Assembly: GCF_900101705.1 (NCBI RefSeq)
Contig: NZ_FNAC01000011.1
Coordinates: 1 to 64,000, forward strand
Origin: Algoriphagus faecimaris
Lineage (GTDB): Bacteria; Bacteroidota; Bacteroidia; Cytophagales; Cyclobacteriaceae
Direction: 5' to 3'
Length of the DNA stretch: 64,000 bases
The translations under genes and the position numbers were made by a program. Below, piece after piece: positions 14,848 through 24,881 of this stretch (position 1 is its first letter; each line of letters starts with the position of its first letter). The notes under the pieces are model-generated. The model worked only from the letters and a program-made list of their open reading frames with translations, had not been told where the DNA came from and ran no database searches.

Positions 14848-16425
14848 TTATTTAGAAAACTTAGGAGCAAGTTCTGCCGCTGCTTTTTCAAGCAATTCTC
14901 CTGCAGTGTCGATATCACCGGCAAGGATAGCTTGAAGCGCTTCAGGGTAAGAAGCATCGAGCAACAAATAGAACTCACGCTCAAAGGCTCTTGCTTTCTC
15001 CACAGGCACAGTGTCCATCAGTCCTCTCGTAGAAGCATAGATGATCGCTACCTGATGCTCTACGGCTACCGGTGCGTACTGTGGCTGCTTTAGAATTTCT
15101 TGGTTTCTTCTACCACGCTCAATCGTGCGCTTGGTAGAGGCATCCAAATCGGAACCGAACTTAGAGAAGGCTTCCAATTCACGGAACTGTGCCTGATCCA
15201 ATTTCAAGGTACCGGCTACCTTTTTCATGGTTTTGATTTGGGCATTACCACCCACTCGGGATACGGAGATACCTACGTTAATCGCAGGACGGATACCTGA
15301 GTTAAAGAGGTTGGTTTCCAAGAAAATCTGACCGTCGGTAATGGAAATCACGTTAGTCGGGATATAGGCAGAAACGTCACCTGCTTGAGTTTCGATAATT
15401 GGAAGGGCAGTCAAAGATCCTCCTCCTTTTACCAAATGCTTGATTGACTCAGGCAAATCATTCATCTGCTGTGCAATGGCATCAGACTTATTGATTTTGG
15501 CAGCTCTCTCGAGCAATCTTGAGTGCAAGTAGAATACGTCTCCCGGGTAAGCTTCACGTCCCGGAGGTCTTCTCAAAAGTAGAGAAACTTCACGGTAAGC
15601 AACAGCCTGCTTAGAAAGATCATCATAAACCACCAATGCAGGACGTCCTGTATCACGGAAAAACTCACCAATCGCTGCTCCTGTAAATGGTGCAAAGAAC
15701 TGCATTGGCGCAGGGTCAGAAGCTCCTGCCAATACGATCACCGTATAAGGCATAGCGCCGCCTTTTTCCAAAGCTGCTACAACACCTGCTACAGTAGAGG
15801 CTTTCTGCCCGATCGCTACGTAAATACAGAATACAGGCTCACCTTTATCGTAAAATTCTTTTTGATTTAGAATGGTATCAATTACCACGGCAGTTTTACC
15901 TGTCTGACGGTCACCGATCACCAATTCTCGCTGTCCTCTTCCGATAGGAATCATAGCATCAATTGACTTGATACCTGTCTGAAGAGGTTCAGTAACGGGC
16001 TGACGATAGATTACCCCGGGAGCTTTTCGCTCCAAAGGCATTTCGTACAAGTCACCTGTGATAGGACCTTTACCATCAATAGGATTACCAAGTGTATCGA
16101 CTACACGACCAAGCATTCCTTCACCTACTTTGAGGGAAGCAATCTTCTTGGTTCTTTTTACGGTATCACCTTCTTTGATTTCCTTGGAGTCGCCAAAAAG
16201 TACAGCACCTACGTTATCTTCTTCCAAGTTTAGAACCATTGCTTTCAGACCATTGTCGAATTCCAGCAATTCTCCGGACTGTGCCTTTGAAAGTCCATAG
16301 ATACGGGCTACACCATCCCCCACTTGGAGGACTGTTCCCACTTCTTCAAGTTCGGCCTCTGTTCTGACACCGGAGAGTTGCTCTCTCAGGATTGCCGAAA
16401 CTTCATCTGGTCTTACTTCTGCCAT
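14848..16425 (-). CDS. atpA: F1F0 ATP synthase alpha subunit
   Basis: A 525-residue non-catalytic nucleotide-binding subunit of F1. The Walker A loop is GDRQTGKT (171-178), and the [33 protein letters not shown] segment with the later [10 protein letters not shown] (arginine finger) is intact. The N-terminal [13 protein letters not shown] helix that contacts the peripheral stalk is present. Length is usual. It lies 26 bp after atpH in the minus-strand operon, and the start ATG at 16425 agrees with family length. It should be cotranscribed with atpH and atpG. Confidence 0.98.
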   Translation of the reverse strand: MAEVRPDEVSAILREQLSGVRTEAELEEVGTVLQVGDGVARIYGLSKAQSGELLEFDNGLKAMVLNLEEDNVGAVLFGDSKEIKEGDTVKRTKKIASLKVGEGMLGRVVDTLGNPIDGKGPITGDLYEMPLERKAPGVIYRQPVTEPLQTGIKSIDAMIPIGRGQRELVIGDRQTGKTAVVIDTILNQKEFYDKGEPVFCIYVAIGQKASTVAGVVAALEKGGAMPYTVIVLAGASDPAPMQFFAPFTGAAIGEFFRDTGRPALVVYDDLSKQAVAYREVSLLLRRPPGREAYPGDVFYLHSRLLERAAKINKSDAIAQQMNDLPESIKHLVKGGGSLTALPIIETQAGDVSAYIPTNVISITDGQIFLETNLFNSGIRPAINVGISVSRVGGNAQIKTMKKVAGTLKLDQAQFRELEAFSKFGSDLDASTKRTIERGRRNQEILKQPQYAPVAVEHQVAIIYASTRGLMDTVPVEKARAFEREFYLLLDASYPEALQAILAGDIDTAGELLEKAAAELAPKFSK

Positions 16426-16451
16426 GATATAGATTGATTAATACTTTTAAA

Positions 16452-17012
16452 TTAAATTTTACTCTCGTAATGATTGTGACTAAACTCCACCTTGAGTGCG
16501 TTTAGCTTACTTTTCAAAGATTCGTCCAATAGACGATCGTTGACTTTTAGTACAAAACCCCCGATCAGATCGGGATTTATTTTTTCGATAAACTGAACCG
16601 TCTTTTTGCCGGAAATCTCTTTGACCAATTTTTCAAAGGATGCTTTTTGAGAAGCATCTATAGCATAGGTGGTGCTCAATTCCGCTACTTGAATAGAATT
16701 ATGTAAGTTGTATTGCGCTTCGAATTCTTTAGCCACATCCACCAATACATTTGCTCTGTTTTTACGGGCAACAATTTCAAAGAATTTTACAGTCATCTCT
16801 TGCGAATCTTTTGCAAAAAGAGCCTGCAATACTTTAAGCTTCTTATCGGAAGAGACGATAGGATTTTTGATCAAAAGAACAAATTCCCTGTTTTCTTCTG
16901 AAATAGACAGTAGTTTTTTGAAATCCACATATACTTCCTCTAGCAATCCTTTTTCCAAGGAGAGTTCCAAGATAGACTTGGCATAGCGGGAAGCAACTCG
17001 ATGATTTGACAT
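16452..17012 (-). CDS. atpH: F1F0 ATP synthase delta subunit
   Basis: A 186-residue peripheral-stalk subunit that links the b subunits to the top of F1. It has the typical opening RVASRYAKSILELSLEKG, a helical N-domain and the C-terminal segment INPDLIGGFVLKVNDRLLDESLKSKLNAL, whose IGGF-type turn and D-x-S are family hallmarks. Length is normal. It sits 9 bp after atpF and 26 bp before atpA, consistent with one transcript. Confidence 0.95.
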   Translation of the reverse strand: MSNHRVASRYAKSILELSLEKGLLEEVYVDFKKLLSISEENREFVLLIKNPIVSSDKKLKVLQALFAKDSQEMTVKFFEIVARKNRANVLVDVAKEFEAQYNLHNSIQVAELSTTYAIDASQKASFEKLVKEISGKKTVQFIEKINPDLIGGFVLKVNDRLLDESLKSKLNALKVEFSHNHYESKI

Positions 17013-17021
17013 GGAATTGGA

Positions 17022-17516
17022 TTAGTTTAGCTTGAGATCTTTGACGAACTCGTCTACCAACTCTTTTTGAGCGGCTTGATCTGACAAATTCTTGCGAAGT
17101 AATTTTTCTGTAACTTCAATAGTCAAGACAGCTACCTGATTTTTCACTTCAGTTAAAGCTGCTTTTTTCTCATTTTCGATGACTATTTTGGCATTTTCGA
17201 TCATCTGAGCGCCTTGCTTAGTAGCCTCTTCTTTGGCCTCTTCGATCATACGCTTTGAAGCTTGTTGAGCCTGCGTCAAAATGGTATCACGCTCTACACG
17301 AGCGTCAGCCAATAGTTTTTCATTTTCGGCTTTCAAATTTGCCATCTCGTTTCGGGCTTGCTCGGCAGCTTTCAGCGCATTGTCAATGCTGCCTTCACGC
17401 TCTTCCAATGCGGCAAGCATGGGTTTCCAAGCAAACTTGACCAAAATAAAGAACAGGCCTAAAAAGCCAATCAATTGCCAGAATATCAGGCCCGAACTAG
17501 GTATAATCAGATCCAT
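17022..17516 (-). CDS. atpF: F1F0 ATP synthase b subunit
   Basis: A 164-residue membrane-anchored stator subunit. Residues about 8-28 form the single membrane helix (GLIFWQLIGFLGLFFILVKF). The rest is a long charged coiled coil rich in Ala, Glu and Lys (ALEEREGSIDNALKAAEQAR and onward). In the usual b subunit the helix starts at the periplasmic side and the coil reaches the delta subunit. It lies between atpE (72 bp gap) and atpH (9 bp gap). No b' paralogue is seen. Confidence 0.95.
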   Translation of the reverse strand: MDLIIPSSGLIFWQLIGFLGLFFILVKFAWKPMLAALEEREGSIDNALKAAEQARNEMANLKAENEKLLADARVERDTILTQAQQASKRMIEEAKEEATKQGAQMIENAKIVIENEKKAALTEVKNQVAVLTIEVTEKLLRKNLSDQAAQKELVDEFVKDLKLN

Positions 17517-17588
17517 GGTAAATGGGATAAATTTCGTTTTTGTTCAAAAGGAAGGGATTGGCCAAGCGCCAATCCCTATTCATTGTTC

Positions 17589-17885
<297 letters not shown>

Positions 17886-18926
17886 TTAATGATGATCATC
17901 ATGGGCATGCTCTGCGACTGCACCTCCGATGTACATCGCTGTAAACAGCGTGAACACGTAAGCCTGAATCGTCGCAACCAACAATTCGATCATATTGATA
18001 AAGGTAACCATCAAGGTAGATACTACTCCGATAGCATAAGATTCAAAGATGAATACCAAGGCGATGAAAGCCAAAATCACAATGTGACCGGCAGTAATCG
18101 CCACAAACAAACGGACCATCAAAGCAAATGGCTTGGTAAATAATCCGATAAATTCCACGACTACGATGATTGGCAGCAAAGCACCCGGTACGCCCGGCGT
18201 AGCAAATACGTGCTTCCAATAGTCTTTATTTCCATTAACATTGACAATGATAAAAGTCAAAACTGCCAAGGTAAAGGTCACTGCAATGTTTCCAGTCAAG
18301 TTGGCCGCACCTGGAAGAAGTCCAAGCAAGTTTCCAATCCAAATAAAGAAAAACAGCGTCAACAGATAAGGTACAAACTTCTTGTACTTGGGTCCGATAG
18401 ATTTTTCGGCGATTTCATCCCGTACAAAAATCACCACCGGCTCTATCCAAGAGGCAGCCCCTTTGGGTGCTACTGCACCGTGTTTTTTATAGTGATTAGC
18501 TGCAGAAAGGACAAAATACAACATCAAACCAATCACCAAAATCATCATCGCTACATTCTTGGTCAAGGAGAAATCGTAAATCGTACCTCCATCTACCCTT
18601 CCCAAGTGCTCATGCTCGTCGATGTAAATACCATCATGTGCATACTCTTTTCCAAAAAGATGAGTTTCGTGATTTTGGAAGTCAGAAGACATATTAAACT
18701 CCAAACCACGGTCGGGTGCATAGGTAATCACCGGCAATGGAAGAGTGACATGAGTATGCCCTACATTGAAAAAATGCCATTCATGCGAATCCTTGATGTG
18801 GTGCATGATAAAACCTGTCGGATCTTCTCCTCCTTCGGCTTCAGAACCTGCTGCGAAAGTCGCGCTGGTGAGGCTCAGTAAAAATACTGAGAATAAAACA
18901 CTTAAGGCCAGAATTTTGCGCGTCAT
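17886..18926 (-). CDS. atpB: F1F0 ATP synthase a subunit, with signal peptide and long N-terminal extension
   Basis: A 346-residue membrane subunit that forms the proton half-channels. The ATG at 18926 is preferred over an upstream frame start at 18992. It gives a proper signal peptide (MTRKILALSVLFSVFLLSL...ATFAAG) and avoids overlap with the preceding gene. About 105 residues of His- and Asp/Glu-rich periplasmic sequence precede the first true membrane helix, a Bacteroidota trait. The essential arginine is in LMVRLFVAITAGH. The C-terminus (EHAHDDHH) is His-rich and may bind metal. It is followed by atpE at 36 bp. Confidence 0.94.
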   Translation of the reverse strand: MTRKILALSVLFSVFLLSLTSATFAAGSEAEGGEDPTGFIMHHIKDSHEWHFFNVGHTHVTLPLPVITYAPDRGLEFNMSSDFQNHETHLFGKEYAHDGIYIDEHEHLGRVDGGTIYDFSLTKNVAMMILVIGLMLYFVLSAANHYKKHGAVAPKGAASWIEPVVIFVRDEIAEKSIGPKYKKFVPYLLTLFFFIWIGNLLGLLPGAANLTGNIAVTFTLAVLTFIIVNVNGNKDYWKHVFATPGVPGALLPIIVVVEFIGLFTKPFALMVRLFVAITAGHIVILAFIALVFIFESYAIGVVSTLMVTFINMIELLVATIQAYVFTLFTAMYIGGAVAEHAHDDHH

Positions 18927-18945
18927 CAACTCGTTTTTTTGAGGG

Positions 18946-19329
18946 CTACTTTGAAATCGGGCGCAAGTTAGAAATAAAGGTGTAGATATCAAAAATCAGG
19001 TAGAACAAAAAAATCATAAAGAAATCGCCTATAAACAAAATAATATTCTCCGTACCCAAAAACACCAAGATCCCAATAAAGCCGAGGGCGCTAATAATGC
19101 GTATCACCATACCCAAAAGCTTGATTTGCAGAATATTTTCAGGAGATTTTTTATATAGCCAAACCGCCACGGAGGTAATGAAATAAGATAAAAACATCAA
19201 AAACCCGAAAATGACCCAAATGTCCTGATGAATTACTTGCGGCAAAACTTGCTGAAGAAGTAGAATCAAAAGGACGATCAGTAGGGATAACAGCAAAAAA
19301 CTGAGATGGAAGTTTCTAAGCAGTTTCAT
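18946..19329 (-). CDS. four-helix membrane protein at the head of the atp genes (AtpI-like position)
   Basis: A 127-residue, very hydrophobic protein with about four membrane helices (near 9-30, 40-60, 72-92, 95-115). I recognise no domain by sequence. Its place, 19 bp before atpB, is where AtpI/UncI (c-ring assembly or Mg transport helper) sits in other bacteria, so that role is inferred. The ATG at 19329 is used; a TTG two codons earlier is possible. A TATTTTTG -7-like box lies just upstream on the minus strand (19347-19354), though without a matching -33 element. Confidence 0.65.
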   Translation of the reverse strand: MKLLRNFHLSFLLLSLLIVLLILLLQQVLPQVIHQDIWVIFGFLMFLSYFITSVAVWLYKKSPENILQIKLLGMVIRIISALGFIGILVFLGTENIILFIGDFFMIFLFYLIFDIYTFISNLRPISK

Positions 19330-19335
19330 AATCAA

Positions 19336-19522
19336 TAGCGTGAATACAAAAATACAGGAAATAATTAATATGTGGACCCGCTTACCTAATCAATAGACCT
19401 ATCCGCCATGAGAAAGTAGGGTTTCAATATGCTTCACTTAATCTATCTGAGAAAGGCTTAAAACGCCCTTCCCTTAGCCTAAGGGGTTCAAATACTGACA
19501 GCATTCCTGAAATGAGATGAAT
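19336..19522. other. spacer inside the atp gene set
   Basis: 187 bp between the four-helix protein and AtpZ. It contains a small CCCTTA-gcc-TAAGGG hairpin (19471-19485) and no supported ORF. It may hold the promoter of atpB-G (TATTTTTG at 19347-19354, minus). Confidence 0.35.
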
Positions 19523-19759
19523 TTATTTGCGCCTATCATCCTCTTTAAGCGAGGTCCACAGCTGATAAAATGCCAACACAATGGACAAAAAAACAAACAA
19601 CAGAATCCAAAGTGGAAACTTCATACTGCTTTTACCTTGAATCCACCATCCCAGCCAAGTTCCCCCACCAATCACGGCAAAAAGCTGAAAAGAAAGCCCT
19701 ATGTATTTCACATATACAGGTGGGTCAAAAGGCTGCTTTTTGGCTTCTCTATTTTTCAT
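19523..19759 (-). CDS. AtpZ/AtpI family protein (F1F0 ATPase accessory)
   Basis: A 78-residue protein with two membrane helices (YVKYIGLSFQLFAVIGGGTWLGWW near 15-38, and FPLWILLFVFLSIVLAFYQLW near 48-68) and the GxxxGWW pattern of the AtpZ family. Members form a Mg/Ca channel or assembly factor with AtpI in other bacteria. It is the most upstream gene of the minus-strand atp set, 187 bp before the next, and divergent from the PorW gene with about 130 bp between. The charged C-terminus is cytoplasmic. Confidence 0.8.
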   Translation of the reverse strand: MKNREAKKQPFDPPVYVKYIGLSFQLFAVIGGGTWLGWWIQGKSSMKFPLWILLFVFLSIVLAFYQLWTSLKEDDRRK

Positions 19760-19891
19760 TCACACAAATTAACCAAAATTTATAGCCACAAAAATCAGCC
19801 GTAGGGAATTGGCAAAATAATTGAAATCACATGATCGTTCATTAAGTAGTACAAAAACCCTATTTTGGCACTTAATTTCCTAACCTATCGC

Positions 19892-22513
19892 ATGCGGTTT
19901 TTCAAAAGCCTACTTCTTATATCGGTTATTTTTATGGGTTCCTGCTCTTCGGAAAGGAATACCTTTACCAATCGCGCTTTTCATAACCTGACCTCAAGGT
20001 ATAATGCTTACTATCTCTCGAATACAAAAATCCAAGAAGTAGAGAAGGAAGTCATCGCAAATTACAACGAGGATTACACTCAAATTTTACCGGTATTTGT
20101 ACCTATCGACTCGGCGACCATTCAGAGTAACAAAGAAAAACTAGAATCCGCCCGAGAGCTCGCTTCCAAAGCCGTGGAGTGGCATCGGATTTCCAAATGG
20201 GTGGACGATTCCTATTTTCTCATCGGCAAAATCGACTACCTCCAAGGACAATTTGACGATGCCCAAAACACCTTTCGCTATGTCAATGTCAATAGTAAGG
20301 ACAAAGATTTGCGGCATCAAACATTGATCAGCCTGCTGCGTCTCTATGTGGACTTAGAGGAGTTTGAAAATGCTAATTTCACCATAGATTACCTTTCCAA
20401 AGAAACGGAAATCAATGATGAAAATCGTTTTGAACTATATAGAACCTTAGCCTATTACTACGAAAGGCGATCTGATAAAAACGGGGTAATTGGTGCACTC
20501 GATAAAGCACTGGAATACGCGAAAAATCCAAAAGAAAAATCCCGAATTAATTTCATCCTTGCTCAGCGCTATCAGCGAGAAGGATTAGATGCATTAGCCT
20601 ATGACTTTTACCAAAAAGCGCAAGAAGGCAATCCTCCCTATAACCGTAGCTTTTATTCACAATTATATGCACAGCAAGTAGCCGAACTCAATGCTTCCAA
20701 AGACCTGAGAAAGGTTCGTAACTACTACGAGTCACTGTATGAAGATCCTAAAAACAGAGATCTGAAGGATGTCGTCATCTACGAAAGAGCACTTTTTGAA
20801 GAAAAGCAGGGGGACATTCCTTTGACCATTGACTTATTGCATCAGGCGGCCAAGGAACCGGGAAGCAATGAGCGGCTGAAGGGCTATATCTATGAGAAAT
20901 TAGCAGATATTCACTTGTCAGAGTTTAAAGATTACCGAGCCACGAAATATTATTTGGACAGTGCATTGACTTTTATCCGAGAGGGAAGTCCCGCAGCTAT
21001 CCAAATCGAAGATCGGAAAACCACCCTAGATCAGTTTGTCTTTCATGTGGAGCGAATACAATCCAACGATAGCCTAATTTTCCTCAGTCAGCTTTCGGAA
21101 GAAGAACAACGTGTAGTGGCAGAAGGATATATCAAAGCAGAAGAAGAGCGATTGATCGCAGAAGCCAAAGCGCAGGAAAAACCAAAAAGTACAGGGATTT
21201 TTGACAATCTTTTGGCCTTTGCCGATCGAGGTTCAGGGTCCACCTTCTACTTTGACAATGCTGTCGCCATGCAGCAGGGAGCGATTGATTTTTATCGCAC
21301 TTGGGGTAATCGGCCCCTTCAGGATAATTGGCGAAGGAGAGCTGTTGTCTTTGAAAACAGTCAATCGGAAACCTTGACTGAGGAAGACAGTACTACGCTT
21401 GATTCAGAAGAAAATAATCCGCTCAATCAGCTTCCTGATATTGATCAACTCCTATCTCAAATTCCTTCAAGCTCAGAAGAAATCGGCCTCCTCAATGAAG
21501 AATTGGAAGAGTCCTATTTTGAGTTGGGAAAGCTGCTTTATTTTGACTTAAGCGAGATCGAGCAAAGTGTAGAAAACCTCGAAACATTGGTGCGTGAATA
21601 CCCTGAAAGTTCGAGAAAACCCGAGGCCTATTATTTACTATACCTTGGCCAAAAAGAATTGGCTGGCAATGCTCAACAATATGTGGGAAGATTAAATCGT
21701 GAATACCCCGAGTCACAGTATACCTATTTTGTCAATAATCCTGACGCAGCCTCGGGTAATCTTGCTTACATCGAGTCTTCTAAAAATTACGAGAACGCTT
21801 ATAATTCCTACTATGCAGGACAGTATCAGCAAGCCCGTTCGCTTATCCAATCCACCTTAAAGGAATATCCACTAACCCGCAATACTGAAAAACTTCTCCT
21901 CCTTGACATCATGGTGACAGGTAAAACTGAAAGCAGGGCTAGGTATCGTGAGCGATTAGAAAACTACATCGAAAACGCAAAGGAGGAACAATTGGTAGAA
22001 TTGGCAAGGAATATGCTGAATCCTCTTTTGTCAGCAGAGGAACTTGCGGCTCTAAATGCCGTTGATTCTACAGCCATAGATTCTACGGAGATGAAGATTG
22101 CACTAGCTGACTCTACGGAAATGGTCAATCCTTTGCCTGATTCACCCTTTGTAATGGACGAAGCACAAACCCATATCATGGTATTGAGTATGAGCCCTGA
22201 GGAAGCCGAAAAAGCACAAGGAGTAGTGGGTGATTTGGAAAGATTTCATGCTCAGAATTTCCCCAATTCTAGGCTAAGAACGGGTAATATGAATATGAAT
22301 AGAGAGAATGCCATATTTATCATCAGTCCATTTACCGACGCCTCAAAGGCCAAAGAATATTATGAACTATTTCAATCTGATTTCGAATCGAATGCCATTA
22401 CAGAGCAAGTAAAATCAAATGCATTTGTCATCTCGATTGAAAACTTTCAGATCCTAAACAGAACCAAAAATATCGAAGAATACCGGGCCTTTTTCAAGGT
22501 CGCTTACCAATAA
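19892..22513 (+). CDS. porW: T9SS lipoprotein PorW/SprE, TPR-rich
   Basis: An 873-residue lipoprotein. The signal peptide ends in the lipobox MGSC (about residue 19). A repeat-rich region follows with many TPR-like helices (for example the FDDAQNTFRYVN and YQQARSLIQSTLKEYPL segments). Family knowledge: SprE/PorW is a T9SS component that connects outer-membrane translocon parts to the PorKN ring and is needed for secretion and gliding. The C-terminal 100 residues resemble an SPOR/cyclophilin-like segment. The ATG at 19892 is chosen because a TTG at 19865 precedes a worse signal peptide. The stop is 3 bp from the PBP1A start, so the two are cotranscribed. Confidence 0.85.
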   Translation: MRFFKSLLLISVIFMGSCSSERNTFTNRAFHNLTSRYNAYYLSNTKIQEVEKEVIANYNEDYTQILPVFVPIDSATIQSNKEKLESARELASKAVEWHRISKWVDDSYFLIGKIDYLQGQFDDAQNTFRYVNVNSKDKDLRHQTLISLLRLYVDLEEFENANFTIDYLSKETEINDENRFELYRTLAYYYERRSDKNGVIGALDKALEYAKNPKEKSRINFILAQRYQREGLDALAYDFYQKAQEGNPPYNRSFYSQLYAQQVAELNASKDLRKVRNYYESLYEDPKNRDLKDVVIYERALFEEKQGDIPLTIDLLHQAAKEPGSNERLKGYIYEKLADIHLSEFKDYRATKYYLDSALTFIREGSPAAIQIEDRKTTLDQFVFHVERIQSNDSLIFLSQLSEEEQRVVAEGYIKAEEERLIAEAKAQEKPKSTGIFDNLLAFADRGSGSTFYFDNAVAMQQGAIDFYRTWGNRPLQDNWRRRAVVFENSQSETLTEEDSTTLDSEENNPLNQLPDIDQLLSQIPSSSEEIGLLNEELEESYFELGKLLYFDLSEIEQSVENLETLVREYPESSRKPEAYYLLYLGQKELAGNAQQYVGRLNREYPESQYTYFVNNPDAASGNLAYIESSKNYENAYNSYYAGQYQQARSLIQSTLKEYPLTRNTEKLLLLDIMVTGKTESRARYRERLENYIENAKEEQLVELARNMLNPLLSAEELAALNAVDSTAIDSTEMKIALADSTEMVNPLPDSPFVMDEAQTHIMVLSMSPEEAEKAQGVVGDLERFHAQNFPNSRLRTGNMNMNRENAIFIISPFTDASKAKEYYELFQSDFESNAITEQVKSNAFVISIENFQILNRTKNIEEYRAFFKVAYQ

Positions 22514-22516
22514 AAT

Positions 22517-24820
22517 ATGAGTAAAAATACCAGACCTGAGACTACTTCTTGGGCCAAAAAAATCATCAAATATCTTTGGATTGCGTTTTTCGCGGGGGTA
22601 TTTGGCTTTATCCTATTTATATGGATGGTGAGTGTCAATTTCTTGGGACTCTTCGGACCTCTACCCGATTTCGAGGCCTTAGAAAATCCCGAAAGTGAAG
22701 TCGCGTCAGAACTATACTCCTCAGACGGGGTCCTACTCGGTACCTACTATCGAGAAAACCGATCTCCTGTCACCTACAATGAGCTTTCTCCTAATCTCGT
22801 CAAAGCATTAATCGCTACAGAAGACGTTCGATTTGAAGATCACTCAGGAATCGATATGACTGCTATGATACGGGTTTTTGTAAAGTCCATTATCCTCAGG
22901 CAAGATGCCGGGGGTGGTTCTACCCTCAGTCAGCAGACTGCCAAAAACCTTTTCAAAACAAGAAATGTAGCCAATCAGGGATTTTTGAGTTCTGTACCGG
23001 GACTACGAATGCTCATCGTCAAGACCAAAGAGTGGATCGTCGCCACACAGTTGGAAAAAGCCTACACAAAAAATGAAATTCTGACGCTTTATTTGAATAC
23101 CTCAGAATTTGGATCCAACGCTTACGGTATAAAAACAGCGGCCTCGACTTTTTTTGGAAAAGATCCCGCTGACCTGAATATTCAAGAGTCTGCCGTATTG
23201 GTGGGGCTATTCAAAGCCCCTACTTACTATAGTCCTGTATTCAATCCTGATAATTCTTTTCGAAGAAGGAATACCGTATTGGGACAGATGGTGAAAACAG
23301 ATGTAATCTCAGAGTCAGAATACGACTCCATTTCAAAGCTTCCCATCGAGCTAAACTATAATGTATCCAATCACAACAAGGGTTTGGCTACCTACTTCAG
23401 AGAAGTGATTAAAGCAGATCTTTTGCGCTGGTCCAAAGAAAACCTAAAGCCTGATGGTACTAATTACGACTTATTTGGGGATGGATTGAAGATCTATGCC
23501 ACTATAGATAGTAGAATGCAGCGCTATGCTGAAGAATCCGTCGATGAGCACATGCGGGCGCTTCAGGAGAAATTTTTTAAGGAAATGGGAAATAGAGATC
23601 CTTGGATCGATAGTGACAATCGCGTCATCCCGGGATTTATAGAAAACGCTGTCAAACGTACCGAGGCCTACAGACTTCTCAAAGTCCGCTATAAAGATGA
23701 TGTTGATTCCATCAACTACAAGCTGAATGAAAAAAAACCCATGAAGGTATTTTCATGGAATGGAGAAATCGACACCTTGATGAGTACCATGGACTCTATG
23801 CGATACTATAAAAAATTCCTTCAAACGGGATTTGTAAGTATGGACCCTCATACCGGTCATATCAAAGCATGGGTAGGTGGTATTGACCATAAATATTTCA
23901 AATTTGACCACGTCAAACAAAGTAAAAGACAGCCTGGATCGACCTTTAAGCCTTTTGTATACGCTGCTGCCATCGAAAATGGCTACAGCCCTTGCTACTC
24001 GGTAATCGACCAACCTGTGGAAGTATACATTCCAGGTCAACCGGCTTGGTCTCCATCTAATGCTGATGGCAAATTTACCTACGAAAAAATGACAATTAGG
24101 AAGGCAATGGCCAAGTCAGTCAACTCAGTCACCGCCTACATGATGAAAAAACTCAGTCCAAAGCTAGTAGTAGAAACGGCACGACGCTTGGGAGTCACTA
24201 GTGACTTAGAGGAGGTTCCCGCTTTGGCACTTGGAGTAAATGACGTATCCATTTTCGAAATGGTGGGAGCATTTGGTACGTTTGTCAACAAGGGAGAACA
24301 TACCACTCCGTTCTACATCGATCGAATCGAGGATAAAAATGGAAATGTGATTCAACAATTCACACCCAAAAAGCGTCCTGCTATGAGTGAAGAACACGCC
24401 TACCTGATGACTTACATGCTTCGGGGTGGATTTGAAGAGGAGCAGGGTACTAGTCAGGGAGTGCCGTGGGCCTTGCGAGAAGGCAATGAACTAGGTGGCA
24501 AAACAGGAACCACACAGAATGCCTCCGATGGATGGTACATCGGGATCAGTAAAGATCTCGTATCTGGAGTCTGGACGGGAGGAGATGACCGTGCCATACA
24601 CTTCAGAAGCTGGATAGAAGGACAAGGAGGTCGTACCGCTAGGCCAGTTTGGGTCAAGTATATGGAAAAAGTATATGCAGACCAAAGCCTTGGTTATACC
24701 AAAGGTCCTTTCCCAAGGCCTGAGCGCCCACTCAGCATAGAGATTGATTGTGATACTTATGAGCGAGAAAGTCAGCGTTTCGTAGAATTTGATTACGATT
24801 CCCGAAAAAATGATTTCTGA
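22517..24820 (+). CDS. penicillin-binding protein 1A (bifunctional glycosyltransferase/transpeptidase)
   Basis: A 767-residue class A PBP that polymerises and cross-links peptidoglycan in the periplasm. A cytoplasmic N-tail and one membrane helix (about 18-42) precede the GT51 domain, where Glu102 in TEDVRFEDHSGID is catalytic and GGSTLSQQ (134-141) is conserved. The transpeptidase has Ser475 in the STFK motif, SVN near 535 and KTG at 662-664. Both activities look intact. The gene is 3 bp after PorW, and a terminator follows at 24841. A linkage between T9SS component and cell-wall synthase is of interest but not unusual in this phylum. Confidence 0.94.
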   Translation: MSKNTRPETTSWAKKIIKYLWIAFFAGVFGFILFIWMVSVNFLGLFGPLPDFEALENPESEVASELYSSDGVLLGTYYRENRSPVTYNELSPNLVKALIATEDVRFEDHSGIDMTAMIRVFVKSIILRQDAGGGSTLSQQTAKNLFKTRNVANQGFLSSVPGLRMLIVKTKEWIVATQLEKAYTKNEILTLYLNTSEFGSNAYGIKTAASTFFGKDPADLNIQESAVLVGLFKAPTYYSPVFNPDNSFRRRNTVLGQMVKTDVISESEYDSISKLPIELNYNVSNHNKGLATYFREVIKADLLRWSKENLKPDGTNYDLFGDGLKIYATIDSRMQRYAEESVDEHMRALQEKFFKEMGNRDPWIDSDNRVIPGFIENAVKRTEAYRLLKVRYKDDVDSINYKLNEKKPMKVFSWNGEIDTLMSTMDSMRYYKKFLQTGFVSMDPHTGHIKAWVGGIDHKYFKFDHVKQSKRQPGSTFKPFVYAAAIENGYSPCYSVIDQPVEVYIPGQPAWSPSNADGKFTYEKMTIRKAMAKSVNSVTAYMMKKLSPKLVVETARRLGVTSDLEEVPALALGVNDVSIFEMVGAFGTFVNKGEHTTPFYIDRIEDKNGNVIQQFTPKKRPAMSEEHAYLMTYMLRGGFEEEQGTSQGVPWALREGNELGGKTGTTQNASDGWYIGISKDLVSGVWTGGDDRAIHFRSWIEGQGGRTARPVWVKYMEKVYADQSLGYTKGPFPRPERPLSIEIDCDTYERESQRFVEFDYDSRKNDF

Positions 24821-24840
24821 TTTTAGCCAATACCTCATCA

Positions 24841-24872
24841 AAAACAGCTTCTTTCCGGAGCTGTTTTTTTAA
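24841..24872 (+). terminator. terminator after the PBP1A gene
   Basis: AACAGCT (24843-24849) pairs with AGCTGTT (24859-24865) followed by seven or more T residues. The downstream gene starts 10 bp later, so its promoter must overlap. A TAATTTCG (24870-24877) resembles a -7 box with one mismatch. Confidence 0.75.
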
Positions 24873-24881
24873 TTTCGTGCT

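Noticed and set aside
18210..18881. 223-residue plus-strand ORF opposite atpB
   Set aside because: It is the antisense shadow of a highly conserved gene. Its product is low-complexity, Asn/Gln/Lys-rich without motifs, and it has no start-site context.
19471..19500. GGTTCAAAT, similar to a tRNA T loop
   Set aside because: The flanks do not form a T stem, and no acceptor or anticodon arm can be drawn.
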